The notes under the pieces are model-generated. The model saw only the letters and a list, made by a program, of their open reading frames with translations, was not told the DNA's origin and made no database searches. From NCBI RefSeq assembly GCF_003052605.1, contig NZ_QASO01000035.1, forward strand, positions 1-60,059: DNA of 60,059 nucleotides, given 5' to 3'. Shown here piece after piece: positions 17,753 to 26,334 of this stretch (positions within the stretch are counted from its first letter, which is position 1; each line of letters opens with the position of its first letter). The translations under genes were made by a program, and so were the position numbers. The DNA comes from Ectopseudomonas oleovorans (GTDB lineage Bacteria; Pseudomonadota; Gammaproteobacteria; Pseudomonadales; Pseudomonadaceae).

Positions 17753-18667
17753 ATGCGTCGTTTGCTCTCCATAAACCCCTGGCTCTATCTGCTGTTCTTC
17801 GTCTTGTTGCTTGGCGCCGTATTGGGCCAGCAGTATCGGCTGTTCGAGCGAGCCTGGTTCTCCGTGCAGGAGTGGCAGCATGGTGCGCAGTGGCGCGAGC
17901 AGTCACTGTGGCTAGGCGACTACCGCGTGGTGATCGAGGCCAAGCCCATTGCCGATATCAGCGATGTGTCGGCGCTGACCTACGATCCGGATCGGCGCAG
18001 CCTGTTCAGTGTCACCAATAAGCCGGCCAAGGTAATCGAGCTGAGCCTGCAGGGCGATCTCCTTCGCACCATCGATCTTGAAGGTTTTGGTGATCCCGAG
18101 GCCATCGAGTACGTGGCGCCCGGCACCTATGTGATCGCCGACGAGCGTGAGCAGCGTCTGGTCAAGGTACGCATAGACGACGCCACGCGAGTGATCGATG
18201 CCGCTGACTTCCAGCAGCTTTCCCTGGGGATCGGCCGCAACGGCAACAAGGGTTTCGAGGGTTTGGCCTACGATGCGAAGAATCAGCGTCTGCTGGTGGC
18301 CAAGGAGCGCGATCCGGTACGTATCTTCGAGGTGCTCGGCTTCCCTCATGTCGACGAGAGCAAGCCACTGGCGCTGCAGGTCAATACCGACCCAAAGCGC
18401 GATGCGCGGTTGTTCGTGCGCGACCTTTCCAGCCTGGACTTCGACGCCGCGACGGGCCACATGCTGGCGCTGTCGGACGAGTCGCGCCTGGTGATCGAGC
18501 TCAATGCCGAAGGCAAACCGATCAGTACATTGTCGCTGTTACGTGGCCAGCATGGCCTGCAGCGCAGCGTGCCGCAGGCCGAGGGGATAGCGACGGATGA
18601 CGACGGCAACCTGTACCTGATCAGTGAGCCGAACCTGTTCTATTTGTTCAGGAAGCAGGGCGACTAA
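17753..18667 (+). CDS. SdiA-regulated-like membrane-anchored beta-propeller protein
   Basis: 304 residues; an N-terminal anchor (LYLLFFVLLLGAVLG, residues 11-25) then a six-bladed-type propeller with repeated D-x-D and SDES strands (YDPDRRSLFSVTNKP, DPEAIEYVAPGTYVIADEREQR, GNKGFEGLAYD, SLDFDAATGHMLALSDESR). It is a paralogue of the broken gene at 16314. Biological role is unknown; the family was named from SdiA regulation in E. coli. It ends 4 nt into the convergent gene at 18664. Confidence 0.82.
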   Translation: MRRLLSINPWLYLLFFVLLLGAVLGQQYRLFERAWFSVQEWQHGAQWREQSLWLGDYRVVIEAKPIADISDVSALTYDPDRRSLFSVTNKPAKVIELSLQGDLLRTIDLEGFGDPEAIEYVAPGTYVIADEREQRLVKVRIDDATRVIDAADFQQLSLGIGRNGNKGFEGLAYDAKNQRLLVAKERDPVRIFEVLGFPHVDESKPLALQVNTDPKRDARLFVRDLSSLDFDAATGHMLALSDESRLVIELNAEGKPISTLSLLRGQHGLQRSVPQAEGIATDDDGNLYLISEPNLFYLFRKQGD

Positions 18668-18999
18668 CTCGTCTGGTCGTCGATCACCGCGCTCGGTGCA
18701 TTTTTTTGCACCGACTCGATGCCGCTCTTGCAGCTGGCGGCGCTGGCATACATCTGACTTTGCCCGACCACCTGGCCGTTGGTGGCCATGAGCAGGAAGT
18801 AGTGTTTATCGTTGCTCGAGGTCTTGATCTCGAAGGCGCCCTCGCGTTGTGAGTTCTTCCTCACCGACTCGATGCCGTTAAGCGCCGAGTCCTTGGCCTT
18901 GTACATCTCGCTGCTGAGGATGGGCTGGCCATTGGTCGCCAGCAGGTTGAAGTGGAACTGACCGTCTTTGGCCTTCTTCAGCTCGAACTTTCCAGACAT
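18664..18999 (-). CDS. DUF1508 tandem-repeat protein (YegP-like)
   Basis: 111 residues made of two ~50-residue DUF1508 units: GKFELKKAKDGQFHFNLLAT...SEMYKAK and GAFEIKTSSNDKHYFLLMAT...SQMYASA, each ending in a GIESV segment. The fold is small and beta-rich; no biochemical function is established. The second ATG (18999) has GGGAGA seven bases upstream, so it is preferred over 19005. Its stop overlaps the convergent gene by 4 nt. Confidence 0.85.
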   Translation of the reverse strand: MSGKFELKKAKDGQFHFNLLATNGQPILSSEMYKAKDSALNGIESVRKNSQREGAFEIKTSSNDKHYFLLMATNGQVVGQSQMYASAASCKSGIESVQKNAPSAVIDDQTS

Positions 19000-19059
19000 G
19001 TTCATTTCTCCCTGAGCGCTCGGCGGTATGCCGCAGCGATGCTCAGCAAGCGTAGTTCA

Positions 19060-19512
19060 TCAATGCGAGTGGCTCTTGCCGACATGGGTATGGCCATCGT
19101 CCGGTAGCAGTTGCACACCGCCGCTGACGTTGAGCTGGCGCAGGATGCCGCAGTCTTCCGCCCCCTTGGGGTCGTTGCAACGGTCGCGCAACTCGGTGAG
19201 TTGATCACGTAGCGCCTGCAGGCTGTCGATGCGCGCCTGAACATGCTCGATATGTTCGTCTACCAGGCTGTTGATACCGGCGCAGCTCTCGTGGGGCAGG
19301 TCACGCAGAGCCAGCAGCCGCTGGATCTCTTCCAGGGTCATGTCCAGCGTCCGGCAATTGCGGATGAACACCAGACGTTCCAGGTGCTGGGCGCCGTACA
19401 GGCGGTAGTTGCCCTCGCTGCGTGCGGGCGCCGGCAGCAGACCTTCGCGTTCGTAGTAGCGTACGGTCTCTACCCGGCAGCCGGCCTTTTTCGCCAATTC
19501 TCCGATTTTCAT
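19060..19512 (-). CDS. cadR: Cd(II)/Pb(II)-responsive MerR-family regulator CadR
   Basis: 150 residues. Winged HTH at the start (MKIGELAKKAGCRVETVRYYEREGLL), then a dimerisation helix with the metal cysteines in HESCAGIN, DRCNDPKGAEDCG, and a C-terminal His-rich tail (HTHVGKSHSH) typical of CadR. Divergent from cadA with the operator in between at 19535-19555, so it should activate cadA on binding cadmium and repress its own transcription. Confidence 0.93.
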   Translation of the reverse strand: MKIGELAKKAGCRVETVRYYEREGLLPAPARSEGNYRLYGAQHLERLVFIRNCRTLDMTLEEIQRLLALRDLPHESCAGINSLVDEHIEHVQARIDSLQALRDQLTELRDRCNDPKGAEDCGILRQLNVSGGVQLLPDDGHTHVGKSHSH

Positions 19513-19531
19513 GGGATCGCTCCGTAGGTGC

Positions 19532-19562
19532 TTGACCCTATAGTGACTACAGGGTGTGTACT
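19532..19562 (+). promoter_or_regulatory. CadR operator/cadA promoter
   Basis: TTGACC (-35, 19532-19537) and TGTACT (-10, 19557-19562) are 19 bp apart, the stretched spacing that MerR regulators correct. The dyad ACCCTATAG-TGA-CTACAGGGT (19535-19555) fills the spacer. Confidence 0.85.
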
Positions 19563-19591
19563 CGGCAATAGATACCTGACGGAGATTTGCC

Positions 19592-21811
19592 ATGAGCCGC
19601 TGCTGCGATCACTCGCACCAACAGCCACTTGCTCACCCTGAGCATGTCCACGATCACGCTGGACACAATCACGAGGCCGTGCCGCAGCCAGCGGACGCCG
19701 CGCTGACGGGCGCGTGCAATACCCGTATTCGCATCGAGCAGATGGATTGCCCCACGGAAGAGCGCCTGATTCGTGACGCGCTGGGTCGGCTACCGGGCGT
19801 GGCCGGTCTGCATTTCAATCTGCTGCAGCGCGTGCTCACCGTCAGTCATGACGAGGGAATGCTGGCGCAGGTGCTGCCGGCCATCCGCGCGCTGGGGTTC
19901 ACCCCGCAGGTCGAAAATGATCGCACTGCGCAGCAGCCGGCTGCTGCACCGGCAAAAAAACCGTGGTGGCCGCTGGCGCTGGCTGGTGGGGTTGCAACTG
20001 CTTCGGAAATCGTGCATTTCGCCGGGCTCGGCCCCGACTGGCTGGTGGCACTGCTGGCCGTTGCCGCCATCCTGATGTGCGGGCTGAACACCTACAAGAA
20101 GGGCTGGATCGCCCTGAAGAACCGCAACCTCAATATCAATGCCCTGATGAGCATCGCCGTGACCGGCGCGGTGCTGATCGGTCAGTGGCCGGAAGCGGCG
20201 ATGGTCATGGTGCTGTTCACCCTGGCCGAATTGATCGAGGCGCGTTCGCTGGATCGGGCGCGCAATGCGATTCGCGGGCTGATGGATCTGGCGCCGCCGC
20301 GCGCTACCGTGCAGCAGGCCGATGGCAGTTGGCAGGAGATCGACGTGCAGGCTGTCGGGCTGGGCGCGGTGGTGCGTGTGCGCCCCGGTGAGCGCATCAG
20401 TCTCGATGGCGAGGTGGTCGGCGGCAGCTCGACGGTCAATCAGGCGCCGATCACCGGGGAAAGCCTGCCGGTGGAAAAGCGTGTGGGCGACGCGGTGTTC
20501 GCTGGCACCATCAACGAGGCGGGCTCGCTGGAGTTCCGCGTAAGCGCGGCAGCACGTGACACCACCCTGGCACGCATCATCCATGCGGTGGAGGAGGCGC
20601 AGGGCTCGCGCGCGCCGACCCAGCGTTTCGTCGATCAGTTCTCGCGCATCTATACCCCGGTGGTGTTCGCATTCGCCCTGGCGGTGGCTGTGGTGCCTCC
20701 GCTGGTCATCGGTGGCGCCTGGCTCGACTGGGTCTACCGCGCCCTGGTCCTGCTGGTGGTGGCCTGCCCCTGTGCGCTGGTGATTTCCACCCCGGTGACC
20801 ATCGTCAGTGGCCTGGCGGCGGCTGCGCGTAAGGGCATCCTGATCAAGGGTGGTGTGTATCTGGAGAACGGGCGGCATCTGGCCCTGCTGGCGCTGGACA
20901 AGACCGGCACGCTGACCCATGGCAAGCCGGTGCAGACCGACAGCCTCCACTTGCTGGAAGTGGATGAACCGCTGCACGCCACTTGGGCGGCGAGCCTGGC
21001 CGCGCGCTCGGATCACCCGGTTTCCCGGGCGTTGGCCCGGCACGCAGTGGAGCAGGGGCAGACCTTGCGTGAGGTCGAGGATTTTGCGGCGCTGCCGGGG
21101 CAGGGTATTCGAGGGCGGATCGATGGCAGGCTGCTTTATCTGGGCAACCATCGCCTGGTCGAAGATCTCGGGCTGTGCTCGGCGCAACTGGAGCAGCGCC
21201 TCGAGGCGCTGGAACGTCAGGGCAAGAGCGTGGTGGTGCTGTGCGACGAACAGCGCGCACTGATGCTCTTCGCTGTGGCCGACACGGTGCGCCAGAGCAG
21301 CCGCGAGGCGGTCGCCGAATTGCACGAACTGGGTGTGCGCACCTGCATGCTCAGTGGTGATAACGCCCATACCGCCGCAGCTATCGCTGAACAGGTCGGT
21401 GTCGATGAAGCGCGCGGTGATCTGCTGCCGGCGGGCAAGCTGGCCTGGGTCGAGGCGCGTCAGGCGCAAGGCAGGGTGGTCGGCATGGTCGGCGATGGCA
21501 TCAACGATGCCCCGGCGCTGGCCAGGGCCGAAATCGGCTTCGCCATGGGCGCCGCCGGTACCGATACCGCTATCGAGACCGCTGACGTGGCATTGATGGA
21601 CGACGATTTGCGCAAGATTCCGGCCTTCGTTCGTCTGTCGCGGCAGACCCACGCCATCCTGGTACAGAACATCGTCCTGGCCCTGGGCATCAAGGCGATC
21701 TTCCTGGCCCTGACCCTGGTGGGCGAGGCGACCATGTGGATGGCCGTGTTCGCCGATATGGGCGTGAGCCTGATGGTGGTGTTCAACGGCTTGCGCTTGT
21801 TGCGCAAGTGA
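19592..21811 (+). CDS. cadA: Heavy-metal P1B-type ATPase (Cd/Zn/Pb efflux)
   Basis: 739 residues. A His-rich leader (HSHQQPLAHPEHVHDHAGHNH) precedes an HMA-like domain with MDCPTEERLI. The membrane ion path has C392-P-C394 in VACPCALVISTP; Asp436 in LDKTGTLTHG is phosphorylated; TGES in the A-domain, SDHPVSRAL (HP motif) and GDGINDAPAL in the N/P domains are all intact. CPC plus a CadR regulator points to Zn/Cd/Pb rather than Cu. RBS GGAG precedes the ATG at 19592. Confidence 0.95.
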   Translation: MSRCCDHSHQQPLAHPEHVHDHAGHNHEAVPQPADAALTGACNTRIRIEQMDCPTEERLIRDALGRLPGVAGLHFNLLQRVLTVSHDEGMLAQVLPAIRALGFTPQVENDRTAQQPAAAPAKKPWWPLALAGGVATASEIVHFAGLGPDWLVALLAVAAILMCGLNTYKKGWIALKNRNLNINALMSIAVTGAVLIGQWPEAAMVMVLFTLAELIEARSLDRARNAIRGLMDLAPPRATVQQADGSWQEIDVQAVGLGAVVRVRPGERISLDGEVVGGSSTVNQAPITGESLPVEKRVGDAVFAGTINEAGSLEFRVSAAARDTTLARIIHAVEEAQGSRAPTQRFVDQFSRIYTPVVFAFALAVAVVPPLVIGGAWLDWVYRALVLLVVACPCALVISTPVTIVSGLAAAARKGILIKGGVYLENGRHLALLALDKTGTLTHGKPVQTDSLHLLEVDEPLHATWAASLAARSDHPVSRALARHAVEQGQTLREVEDFAALPGQGIRGRIDGRLLYLGNHRLVEDLGLCSAQLEQRLEALERQGKSVVVLCDEQRALMLFAVADTVRQSSREAVAELHELGVRTCMLSGDNAHTAAAIAEQVGVDEARGDLLPAGKLAWVEARQAQGRVVGMVGDGINDAPALARAEIGFAMGAAGTDTAIETADVALMDDDLRKIPAFVRLSRQTHAILVQNIVLALGIKAIFLALTLVGEATMWMAVFADMGVSLMVVFNGLRLLRK

Positions 21812-21919
21812 ACACCCGACCCGTAGCCCGTTTCCGGTGCGCATGGCGAATCGCAGCAGACTCGGATTGCACTCGGGCCACCGACTGCGCAAATCAGAGT
21901 GGGTGGAACAAAGGACTCT

Positions 21920-21966
21920 GTGGGAGGGGCTTCAGCCGCGACAATCGCCGCTGAAGCGCCTCCCAC
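21920..21966. repeat. REP-type palindrome between cadA and rpiA
   Basis: GTGGGAGGGGCTTCAGCCGC faces GCTGAAGCGCCTCCCAC with a short loop; it lies between the convergent cadA and rpiA and may assist termination. Confidence 0.7.
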
Positions 21967-21970
21967 CGAT

Positions 21971-22642
21971 TCAACGCTTGAGCGTTTTCACGCCTTCGGC
22001 GGTGCCGAGCAGCAGCAGGTCGGCCGGGCGGGCGGCGAACAGGCCGTTGGTGACCACGCCGACGATGGCGTTTATATCCGCCTCCAGCTTCACCGGGTCG
22101 GTGATCGACAGGTTGTGCACGTCGAGAATGACGTTGCCGTTGTCGGTCAGCACGCCTTCGCGGTACACCGGGTCGCCGCCCAGTTTCACCAGCTCGCGCG
22201 CCACATGACTGCGCGCCATCGGAATGACTTCCACCGGCAGCGGGAAGGCGCCCAGCACCGGTACCAGCTTGCTGGCGTCGGCGATGCAGATGAAGGTCTT
22301 GGCCACGGCGGCGACGATCTTCTCGCGGGTCAGTGCGGCGCCGCCGCCCTTGATCAGGTGCAGGCGTTCGTCGCTCTCGTCGGCGCCGTCGACGTAGAAC
22401 TCCAGCTCGGCGGTGCTGTTGAGGTCGTAGACCGGTATGCCATGGCCCTTCAGGCGTGCTGCGGTGGCTTCGGAGCTGGCGACGGCGCCATCGAAGTCCA
22501 TCTTGTGCTTGGCCAGTGCGTCGATGAAGAAGTTGGCGGTGGAGCCGGTGCCGACGCCAACGATGCTCTTGCTGTCGAGGCGCGGGAGAATGTGGTCGAC
22601 GGCGGCCTGGGCCACGGCCTGTTTCAGCTGATCCTGGTTCAT
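21971..22642 (-). CDS. rpiA: Ribose-5-phosphate isomerase A
   Basis: 223 residues; interconverts ribose-5-phosphate and ribulose-5-phosphate in the pentose phosphate pathway. Signatures are [14 protein letters not shown] (phosphate loop), [27 protein letters not shown] with the catalytic Asp, Glu and Lys, and [10 protein letters not shown]. The start at 22642 (MNQDQLKQ) fits family length; longer frames lie over the ilvA promoter. Divergent from ilvA. Confidence 0.97.
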   Translation of the reverse strand: MNQDQLKQAVAQAAVDHILPRLDSKSIVGVGTGSTANFFIDALAKHKMDFDGAVASSEATAARLKGHGIPVYDLNSTAELEFYVDGADESDERLHLIKGGGAALTREKIVAAVAKTFICIADASKLVPVLGAFPLPVEVIPMARSHVARELVKLGGDPVYREGVLTDNGNVILDVHNLSITDPVKLEADINAIVGVVTNGLFAARPADLLLLGTAEGVKTLKR

Positions 22643-22801
22643 CGCGGGGAAATGCCTGGGAAGGTGGGGGAAGTAGGCGCGAATTATAGCCGCAAGTGCT
22701 GTGCTGACGGAGCAGAACCCACGCGTTTCGTATGGTCGTCCGGCGCGGCGCTGGGGTAGACTCGGCAGTCCTCTCAAAGCCCGAACGCCTGCGAAATCAC
22801 C

Positions 22802-24316
22802 ATGCTCGAACAGTACGTGAAGAAGATCCTCACCTCGCGCGTTTATGACGTCGCGGTGGAAACCCCGCTGCAACCCGCCCGCCAGCTTAGTGAGCGGCTG
22901 GGCAGCCAGATTCTGCTCAAGCGCGAGGATCTGCAGCCGGTGTACTCGTTCAAGATTCGCGGCGCCTACAACAAGCTGGCGCAACTGTCCCCTGAAGAGC
23001 TGGCACGCGGGGTGGTCACCGCCTCGGCCGGCAATCACGCCCAGGGCCTGGCCCTGGCCGCCAAGCACCTGGGGGTGAAGGCGACCATCGTCATGCCGCG
23101 TACCACGCCGGAGCTGAAGGTGCAGGGCGTGCGTTCGCGCGGCGGCAAGGTGGTGCTGCACGGCGACGCCTTTCCCGAGGCGCTGGCGCATTCGCTGAAG
23201 CTGGTGGAGGAGAAGGGCTACACCTATATCCACCCCTACGACGACCCGCTGGTGATCGCCGGGCAGGGCACCGTGGCCATGGAAGTGCTGCGCCAGCATC
23301 AGGGCCATATCGACGCCATCTTCGTGCCGGTCGGCGGCGGCGGCCTGATCGCCGGCATCGCCGCCTATGTGAAATACCTGCGCCCGGAAATCAAGGTGAT
23401 CGGCGTCGAGCCGGACGACTCCAACTGCCTGCAGCAGGCGATGGCGGCGGGCGAGCGCGTGGTGCTACCGATGGTCGGGCTGTTCGCCGACGGCGTGGCA
23501 GTGGCGCAGATCGGCCAGCACACCTTCGATATCTGCAAGCATCACGTCGATGAAGTGATCACCGTCAGCACCGATGAAATCTGTGCGGCAATCAAGGACA
23601 TCTACGACGATACCCGCTCGATCACCGAGCCGGCCGGCGCGCTGGCCGTGGCCGGGATCAAGAAATACGTCGAGCGCCAGGGCGCCAGTGGCGAAGTGCT
23701 GGTGGGTATCGACTCCGGCGCCAACGTCAATTTCGACCGCCTGCGCCATGTGGCCGAGCGCGCCGAGCTGGGTGAGAAGCGCGAGGCGATCATCGCCGTG
23801 ACCATCCCTGAGCAGCCGGGCAGTTTCAAGGCCTTCTGCGAGGCGGTTGGCAAGCGCCAGATCACCGAGTTCAACTACCGCTATCACACTGATCGCGAAG
23901 CGCACATCTTCGTCGGTGTGCAGACCCATCCGGAGAATGACCCGCGCCAGGCGTTGGTCGAGGGCCTGCGTGCGCAGGGCTTCCCGGTGCTGGACCTGAC
24001 CGATAACGAACTGGCCAAATTGCATATCCGCCATATGGTCGGTGGTCATGCCGCTGGTGTCGGTAACGAGATGGTGCTGCGCTTCGAATTCCCCGAGCGG
24101 CCGGGCGCACTGTTCAACTTCCTGCAGAAACTGGGCGGGCGCTGGAACATCTCGATGTTCCACTACCGCAACCACGGCGCAGCCGATGGCCGCGTACTGG
24201 CGGCGCTGCAGGTGCCGGACGACGAACGCCATCTGGTGCCGGCGGCGCTGGATGCCATCGGTTATCCCTACTGGGATGAAAGCGACAATCCGGCTTATCG
24301 CCTGTTTCTGGGTTGA
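22802..24316 (+). CDS. ilvA: Threonine ammonia-lyase, biosynthetic
   Basis: 504 residues; PLP enzyme converting threonine to 2-oxobutyrate for isoleucine synthesis. PLP Lys51 lies in [12 protein letters not shown], the glycine loop is [14 protein letters not shown] and the substrate loop SAGNHAQG. Two ACT-like domains at the C-terminus (from about residue 325) give isoleucine/valine allostery. It is divergent from rpiA, as in other pseudomonads. Confidence 0.96.
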   Translation: MLEQYVKKILTSRVYDVAVETPLQPARQLSERLGSQILLKREDLQPVYSFKIRGAYNKLAQLSPEELARGVVTASAGNHAQGLALAAKHLGVKATIVMPRTTPELKVQGVRSRGGKVVLHGDAFPEALAHSLKLVEEKGYTYIHPYDDPLVIAGQGTVAMEVLRQHQGHIDAIFVPVGGGGLIAGIAAYVKYLRPEIKVIGVEPDDSNCLQQAMAAGERVVLPMVGLFADGVAVAQIGQHTFDICKHHVDEVITVSTDEICAAIKDIYDDTRSITEPAGALAVAGIKKYVERQGASGEVLVGIDSGANVNFDRLRHVAERAELGEKREAIIAVTIPEQPGSFKAFCEAVGKRQITEFNYRYHTDREAHIFVGVQTHPENDPRQALVEGLRAQGFPVLDLTDNELAKLHIRHMVGGHAAGVGNEMVLRFEFPERPGALFNFLQKLGGRWNISMFHYRNHGAADGRVLAALQVPDDERHLVPAALDAIGYPYWDESDNPAYRLFLG

Positions 24317-24332
24317 AAGCTGCCTTCGAGCC

Positions 24333-24384
24333 GTAGGGCGGGTGTAACCCGCCGCCGCGTTCTGGCGGGTTGCACCCGCCCTAC
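24333..24384. repeat. GTAGGGCGGGTG inverted repeat
   Basis: GTAGGGCGGGTGTAACCCGCC faces GGCGGGTTGCACCCGCCCTAC, 17 bp and more of pairing on each arm, in the ilvA-DUF2269 gap. This is another dispersed chromosomal palindrome and may act as a hairpin in the transcript. Confidence 0.7.
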
Positions 24385-24411
24385 TTAATCGCCGAATAAA
24401 AGGAAACCACG

Positions 24412-24852
24412 ATGGAACACTACCTGCTGGTCCGTATTCTCCACAGCGCCCCGGGCGTGTTGCTGCTGCTTGGCCTGATCGCCCATGGCGTCATGCTATT
24501 CAGGGCCCAGCGCGGAGGCGATGCCGCCGTGCTGGCGCGCAAGCTGCGCGTGACCCTGCTGTTCAGCTTCCCGGCATTCGCCGTGCTGGCGCTGAGCCTG
24601 CCGGTTACCGGCTACTGGCTGGTGGACACCGCCGGCTGGCCGCTGGGACAGACCTGGCTGTTGCTGGGCAGCATTCTCTATGCGCTGATGATGCTGCTCG
24701 GTTTGCTGCTGGCCGGTCGCCTGGCGGTCTGGCGTGCGCTGGGCGACACACCGGCGCCGACATCGCTCAAGCGTCTGTGCCTGATCTATGCCGGGCAGAT
24801 TCTGCTGCTCTTGATCGTCATCATGGCGTTGATGGGGGCCAAGCCCACTTAA
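24412..24852 (+). CDS. DUF2269-like four-helix membrane protein
   Basis: 146 residues with four predicted membrane segments (about 10-28, 48-66, 78-101 and 122-141). A His in ILHSAPGVLLLLGLIAHG and the overall spacing resemble DUF2269 integral membrane proteins. Function is unknown. RBS AAAGGAAA precedes the ATG. The gap 24853-25038 holds palindromes only. Confidence 0.7.
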   Translation: MEHYLLVRILHSAPGVLLLLGLIAHGVMLFRAQRGGDAAVLARKLRVTLLFSFPAFAVLALSLPVTGYWLVDTAGWPLGQTWLLLGSILYALMMLLGLLLAGRLAVWRALGDTPAPTSLKRLCLIYAGQILLLLIVIMALMGAKPT

Positions 24853-25038
24853 AGTAGCCGCAGAGCGGCGTTTGATGACCCTCTCCCACCGGGAGAGGGT
24901 GCCCGAAGGGCGGGAGAGGGCTTGTGGCTCGATGAAACTGCCCGGTAGCGTGTCGCGGGGCCGCCCAGGCTGTGCGCACCGGCGGTTGACGATGGAGCTT
25001 GCGGTGCGCGCGGCGCACCCTACGTTCGGTGGTGACGC

Positions 25039-25692
25039 TTAACGCAGCGAAATCACCGGCCAGCCGCGTTCGGTGGCGGTGGCGCGCAGCACCTCGTCCG
25101 GGTCGACCGCCACCGGGTTGGCCACGGTCTCAAGCAGCGGCAGGTCATTGCGCGAGTCGCTGTAGAAGTAGGCGCCATCGAGGTTGTACCCCGTTTCTGT
25201 CAGCCATTCGTTCAAGCGGGTCACCTTGCCGCCCTGGTAGCAGGGTGTGCCGGTGATCTGCCCGGTATAGCGGCCATCCCGCATGCCGCATTCGGTGGCG
25301 ATCAATGTCTCCACGCCCAGGCGCTCGGCGATAGGCGCGGTGACGAAGCGGTTGGTGGCGGTGATAATTACCAGCTTGTCGCCAGCGGCACGGTGTTCGG
25401 CCAGCAGTGCCTCGCCCTTGGCCAGGATGATCGGCTCGATCACCTCGGCCATGAACTCGCGGTGCCACTGCGCCAGTTGCGCCATGTCGTGGCGGCCGAG
25501 CATGGCCTGGCTGAAATTCTGATAAGCCACCACATCCAGCTTGCCGGCGCAGTAATCGGCATAGAAGGCATCGTTGCGCGCCAGGTACTCGGCCGCGTCG
25601 ACCAGGCCGCGCTGGCAGACGAATTCGCCCCAGCTGTGATCGCTGTCGCCAGCCAGCAGGGTGTTGTCGAGATCGAAAAGGGCCAAGCGCAC
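25039..25692 (-). CDS. HAD-IB family phosphatase (SerB-like)
   Basis: 217 residues. HAD motif I is [10 protein letters not shown] (Asp nucleophile and acid), motif II VIITATN, motif III Lys in YQGGKVTRL and motif [18 protein letters not shown]. The cap between motifs I and II is the short helical C1 type of phosphoserine-phosphatase relatives. Substrate is unclear; histidinol phosphate and phosphoserine are both handled by relatives. It is divergent from rppH. Confidence 0.88.
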   Translation of the reverse strand: MRLALFDLDNTLLAGDSDHSWGEFVCQRGLVDAAEYLARNDAFYADYCAGKLDVVAYQNFSQAMLGRHDMAQLAQWHREFMAEVIEPIILAKGEALLAEHRAAGDKLVIITATNRFVTAPIAERLGVETLIATECGMRDGRYTGQITGTPCYQGGKVTRLNEWLTETGYNLDGAYFYSDSRNDLPLLETVANPVAVDPDEVLRATATERGWPVISLR

Positions 25693-25836
25693 GGTTCGTT
25701 ACCTGTTCTGTAGAAAGGGAAGGCGCGCCAGAATAGCCGCTTTGCCGGGGCTTTCAAACAGCGCCTAAACCCGCGTTGCTGCTGTCGCCGGCTTTGTGGA
25801 ACAATGCCGGAACTTGCGTGTACGAGGTTGCTTGCC

Positions 25837-26316
25837 GTGATCGATTCTGATGGTTTCCGCCCGAATGTCGGCATCATCCTGACCAATGATGTCGGCCAGG
25901 TGCTCTGGGCCAGGCGTATCAACCAGGATGCGTGGCAGTTTCCCCAGGGTGGCATCAATGATCGTGAATCGCCGATCGATGCGCTTTACCGTGAACTGAA
26001 TGAAGAGGTCGGGCTCGAAGAGCAGGATGTGAAGATCCTCGCCTGCACCCGAGGCTGGTTGCGTTATCGTTTGCCGCAGCGTCTGGTGCGCACGCACAGC
26101 CAGCCGCTGTGCATCGGGCAGAAGCAGAAGTGGTTTCTGCTGCGCCTGACGGGGGCTGAAGACCGCGTACGCATGGACCTGACCGGCAAGCCCGAATTCG
26201 ATGGCTGGCGCTGGGTCAGCTACTGGTATCCGCTGGGCCAGGTGGTCACATTCAAGCGCGAGGTCTACCGTCGCGCGCTCAAGGAACTTGCCCCGCGTCT
26301 TATAGTGCGCGACTGA
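25837..26316 (+). CDS. rppH: RNA pyrophosphohydrolase (Nudix)
   Basis: 159 residues; removes pyrophosphate from 5'-triphosphate mRNAs, starting RNase E-dependent decay. The Nudix box is [20 protein letters not shown] plus VGL. It begins [14 protein letters not shown] at a GTG (25837), the usual RppH start, with GAGG upstream; an ATG at 25804 would add 11 residues unlike homologues. ptsP follows after 18 nt, the usual pair. Confidence 0.94.
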   Translation: MIDSDGFRPNVGIILTNDVGQVLWARRINQDAWQFPQGGINDRESPIDALYRELNEEVGLEEQDVKILACTRGWLRYRLPQRLVRTHSQPLCIGQKQKWFLLRLTGAEDRVRMDLTGKPEFDGWRWVSYWYPLGQVVTFKREVYRRALKELAPRLIVRD

Positions 26317-26334
26317 TACGGACCCCAATCGAGC

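Noticed and set aside
19790..21892. 700-codon minus frame opposite cadA
   Set aside because: Composition is that of GC-rich antisense; cadA has every P-type ATPase motif.
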